A stretch of DNA of 36,012 bases from assembly GCA_016930275.1 (NCBI GenBank), contig JAFGHA010000301.1:1-36012 (forward strand), in the 5' to 3' direction. Below the pieces are notes generated by a model that saw nothing but the letters and a program-made list of their open reading frames with translations, had not been told where the DNA came from and did not search any database. Position numbers and translations under genes: made by a program. Positions 34,119 to 36,012 of the stretch are shown piece by piece. The DNA comes from Chitinispirillaceae bacterium (GTDB lineage: Bacteria > Fibrobacterota > Chitinivibrionia > Chitinivibrionales > Chitinispirillaceae). Numbering within the stretch: position 1 is the first letter of the stretch; every line of letters starts with the position of its first letter.

Positions 34119-35504
34119 ATGGTACGCTTCACTGTTTTTCTCTTCCTGTGTATGGCGGTATCGGCAATTTACGGGAATCCCGTTTCTCAGTATGAACTTC
34201 CGGGTATTTCGGAGGTGTACTGGGTCAGCCCTGAAGAGTGGTCGATAGAGCTTGACGGCAGCATTTGTCTGTATCCCTCAGAATGTTATTTCCCCCACAT
34301 CACCGGCGAATTTTCAATGCGCTGCACGTCATCTCCGATAACGTACAATTTGAATATTACATTTGAAAGCACCGGATATGCCGTTATTACGAGGAGTTCA
34401 ATAACCGGTGTTTCCGAAGACGAACCGGTACTTATCGGGCAGGCAGATACCATACAGATAGGACGGGATAAGAACGGATTCTGGTCCTTTCCGCTGCAGA
34501 AAGTCAATAAGGGAAACACACAGATCATGTCATTCCGGTTTGGGGAACCAGCGATCTTCGAATCATCACGGCTCAGCCTCGGATACGAAGGTGATTACCG
34601 GACGAAATACGAGTGCTTTGTTATCGATAATCATGACCATCCGCTCAGCCATATTCAATTATGTGCCATGGAGATGCTAAACAGCAACGGCACGAAGCAA
34701 TCCTACAATATTTTCGAACGTTCCAGCTCGAGCGGACTCATCCGGTTTTCAATAGGTATTGAGCAAAATTATGGACAGGGTTTTTTTGAGGATCTTTTTT
34801 CAGCGCACTCTCACCTGGAACGGAACGCTCTGCGGACCGGAGCATTCGGTTATCAGGACAGTGCTCCTTCCGTATCACGGACATTCATATTCAATACTAC
34901 TGTATACAAGCTGGTTGTTTTTGATACCGATGGCGACACGATATCCAACCTGCAGTGTTTCCGGCAGTACTGCGACAGTATGGCGGAACCCGATCAATGT
35001 AACGAGGGAATATTTTATCATATTGCCGATACTCCGGAAGATTACTACACCTTCAAGCTCAGAGTTCATAAGGAAGAGTCGCCCACAACCTTCTATTTCC
35101 GGCGGTTTCGCGACTCAGTGACCCTCGGAAGCTGGACCGGCACCTATGTTGATACCAGTGAACCGCTTACCGATACCCTGCTAATCGCTCCGGTGGCTGT
35201 CGCCCGTGCTCCCGCCGCGTCCGCAGATCGGGCACGGCTCAGATTCCAGGTGCTCACGGCAGGCGACGGTTCGTTCTTTTGCATTGTCGCTTCTCCACTC
35301 CGTTGCGCGGAGGCGTTCATAGACCTTTACACCATTTCCGGAAGAAAGGTTGTGAGCCGCCGTCTGACCTGGGACAGTCCCGGAACACACGCTTTGCGCA
35401 TAAACAGTTCCGACGTTCCGGGAGGCACCGTTCCCGGGATGTATATCTGCACATTGTCGGTCGGCAATTTCCGGCCGGTTTCTCGCAGGGTAACCGTACA
35501 CTGA
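34119..35504 (+). CDS. Secreted protein with type IX-like C-terminal sorting tail
   Basis: A 461-residue protein with a signal peptide (MVRFTVFLFLCMAVSAIYG). A beta-rich body without recognised enzyme motifs follows. The C-terminal domain of about 80 residues has the pattern of FCB-group sorting tails: DLYTISGRKVVSRRL, then GTHALRINSSDVPGGTVPGM and YICTLSVGNFRPVSRRVTV. Such tails direct export through the type IX system and removal at the surface. An AAGGA lies about 12 bases before the ATG, farther than usual. No neighbour explains its role. Confidence 0.75.
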   Translation: MVRFTVFLFLCMAVSAIYGNPVSQYELPGISEVYWVSPEEWSIELDGSICLYPSECYFPHITGEFSMRCTSSPITYNLNITFESTGYAVITRSSITGVSEDEPVLIGQADTIQIGRDKNGFWSFPLQKVNKGNTQIMSFRFGEPAIFESSRLSLGYEGDYRTKYECFVIDNHDHPLSHIQLCAMEMLNSNGTKQSYNIFERSSSSGLIRFSIGIEQNYGQGFFEDLFSAHSHLERNALRTGAFGYQDSAPSVSRTFIFNTTVYKLVVFDTDGDTISNLQCFRQYCDSMAEPDQCNEGIFYHIADTPEDYYTFKLRVHKEESPTTFYFRRFRDSVTLGSWTGTYVDTSEPLTDTLLIAPVAVARAPAASADRARLRFQVLTAGDGSFFCIVASPLRCAEAFIDLYTISGRKVVSRRLTWDSPGTHALRINSSDVPGGTVPGMYICTLSVGNFRPVSRRVTVH

Positions 35505-35820
35505 CCGTCAACGCAGAGGATCGGGCACCCCGATATTTCACGGATTTTTTTCAGGGCGGTTAGTGGCAATAGTAAACGTACCGTATCAACACTCCTTTGT
35601 TAACGGGTAATAATAAATCTGCAGTGAATATGACCAGTATCTCCTGTTGTGGTGCACCCCAAGAGTATACCCTTTACAATGAGTCTTCTCCGGAAATTGT
35701 AACTTTACTATCTACGGATTACAATGGCAGGTCTTTCGGTATACCATCAGGAGAGTATGGCTACCGGCAGCAGCAGCCTGATCAATCTTGATACAAAAAA
35801 CCAATCGAGCAGGTCGGTTA
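35505..35820. other. Gap between convergent genes
   Basis: No gene is supported; a 64-codon plus-strand frame here lacks coding character. It contains a second copy of TTAGTGGCAATA (35560-35571), also found at 33800-33811. Confidence 0.5.
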
Positions 35821-36012
35821 CTATTCCGGTTCGGTAAGGGGAACCCCGGCGCGGTCACAGGAATAGAAGACATTGTAGGCCGGGTCGACCGGAAGGCCTT
35901 TTTCCTGTACCCAGTTGGCCGCGGCGCAGGAGGGGCGGCAGCAGTCTTCCATGGTAGTGGTCTCGTACATTTTGCCGTTGGAGCCCTGTTTCCAGAAGGA
36001 ATTGTCGTTTGC
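35821..36012 (-). CDS. C-terminal end of a Cys-rich protein with family 45 cellulase-like motif (5' end outside window)
   Basis: The minus strand is open from the window edge to a TAG at 35821, giving 63 residues. They include TTTMEDCCRPSCAAANW and, 15 residues later, NVFYSCDRAGVPLTEPE at the end. TT-x(3)-DCC-x-PSC followed by a (F/Y)SC segment is the pattern that opens the catalytic domain of glycoside hydrolase family 45 endoglucanases. Here it lies about 45 residues from the C-terminus, too late for a complete catalytic domain to follow. It could be a related binding module, a truncated domain or an unrelated Cys-rich domain. The length is unknown. Confidence 0.6.
   Translation of the reverse strand, partial: ANDNSFWKQGSNGKMYETTTMEDCCRPSCAAANWVQEKGLPVDPAYNVFYSCDRAGVPLTEPE

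Noticed and set aside
33962..34195. 77-codon plus-strand frame before the secreted protein
   Set aside because: It overlaps the signal peptide of the real gene in another frame and lacks a ribosome site.
33339..35820. An integrated genomic island at tRNA-fMet
   Set aside because: Tail copies are present, but there is no integrase, phage or transfer gene in the window.

Overview
The window looks like chromosomal DNA of a Gram-negative, mainly anaerobic bacterium. I infer a member of the Fibrobacterota/FCB group (Chitinispirillum- or Fibrobacter-like), without certainty. Pointers are two outer-membrane beta-barrel proteins, lipoproteins, an RseC protein, a flavodiiron protein with a divergent peroxiredoxin, an electron-bifurcating NfnAB pair, a secreted protein with a C-terminal tail like a type IX sorting domain, and the end of a Cys-rich protein with a DCC-x-PSC motif like that of family 45 cellulases. 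No phage, plasmid or CRISPR array is visible. Most genes are housekeeping.

Layout. 1-850: an Imm5-like protein (cut by the window edge) and a short CDF-type metal transporter. 1118-3177: flavodiiron protein and 2-Cys peroxiredoxin, divergent, an oxygen/peroxide defence pair. 3208-7399 (minus): a tight operon hisI-alr-rseC-TPR membrane protein-queH with two overlapping junctions. 7552-11836 (minus): a DHp-only membrane sensor, a lipoprotein, proB and proA. 12571-14928 (minus): a PlpD-like patatin/beta-barrel protein. 15156-19014 (plus): a beta-barrel protein, a ComEC-like metallo-beta-lactamase-fold protein and NudC. 19590-23364 (plus): a DUF4139 protein, a 265-bp MITE-like element and a hybrid histidine kinase. 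23525-25516 (minus): acyl-AMP ligase fused to an acyl carrier domain. 25750-28395 (plus): thioredoxin-CcdA fusion, queF and a long NDP kinase. 28614-32197 (minus): nfnB, nfnA and metK. 32398-33338 (plus): Bax-inhibitor-1 protein and initiator tRNA-Met with its terminator. 33339-34118: a gene-free stretch with partial copies of the tRNA 3' end. 34119-36012: the secreted protein and, on the minus strand, the Cys-rich protein end.

Genes working together. QueH and QueF are two steps of queuosine synthesis placed 23 kb apart. ProB and ProA make proline precursor. NfnA and NfnB are the two subunits of one enzyme. The flavodiiron protein, peroxiredoxin and thioredoxin-CcdA protein suggest redox defence.

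The most unusual non-coding material is the intergenic repeat content: a palindromic GC-rich family with four clear copies, a GTCGAA/TTCGAC palindrome, a MITE-like element with a solo end elsewhere in the window, and tRNA-fMet 3'-tail copies, one with a small hairpin where the T-loop should be. I found no clearly new multi-gene defence or biosynthetic system. The best candidates for something undescribed are the tRNA-tail repeats, the DHp-only sensor with an apparently leaderless promoter, and the MITE-like family.
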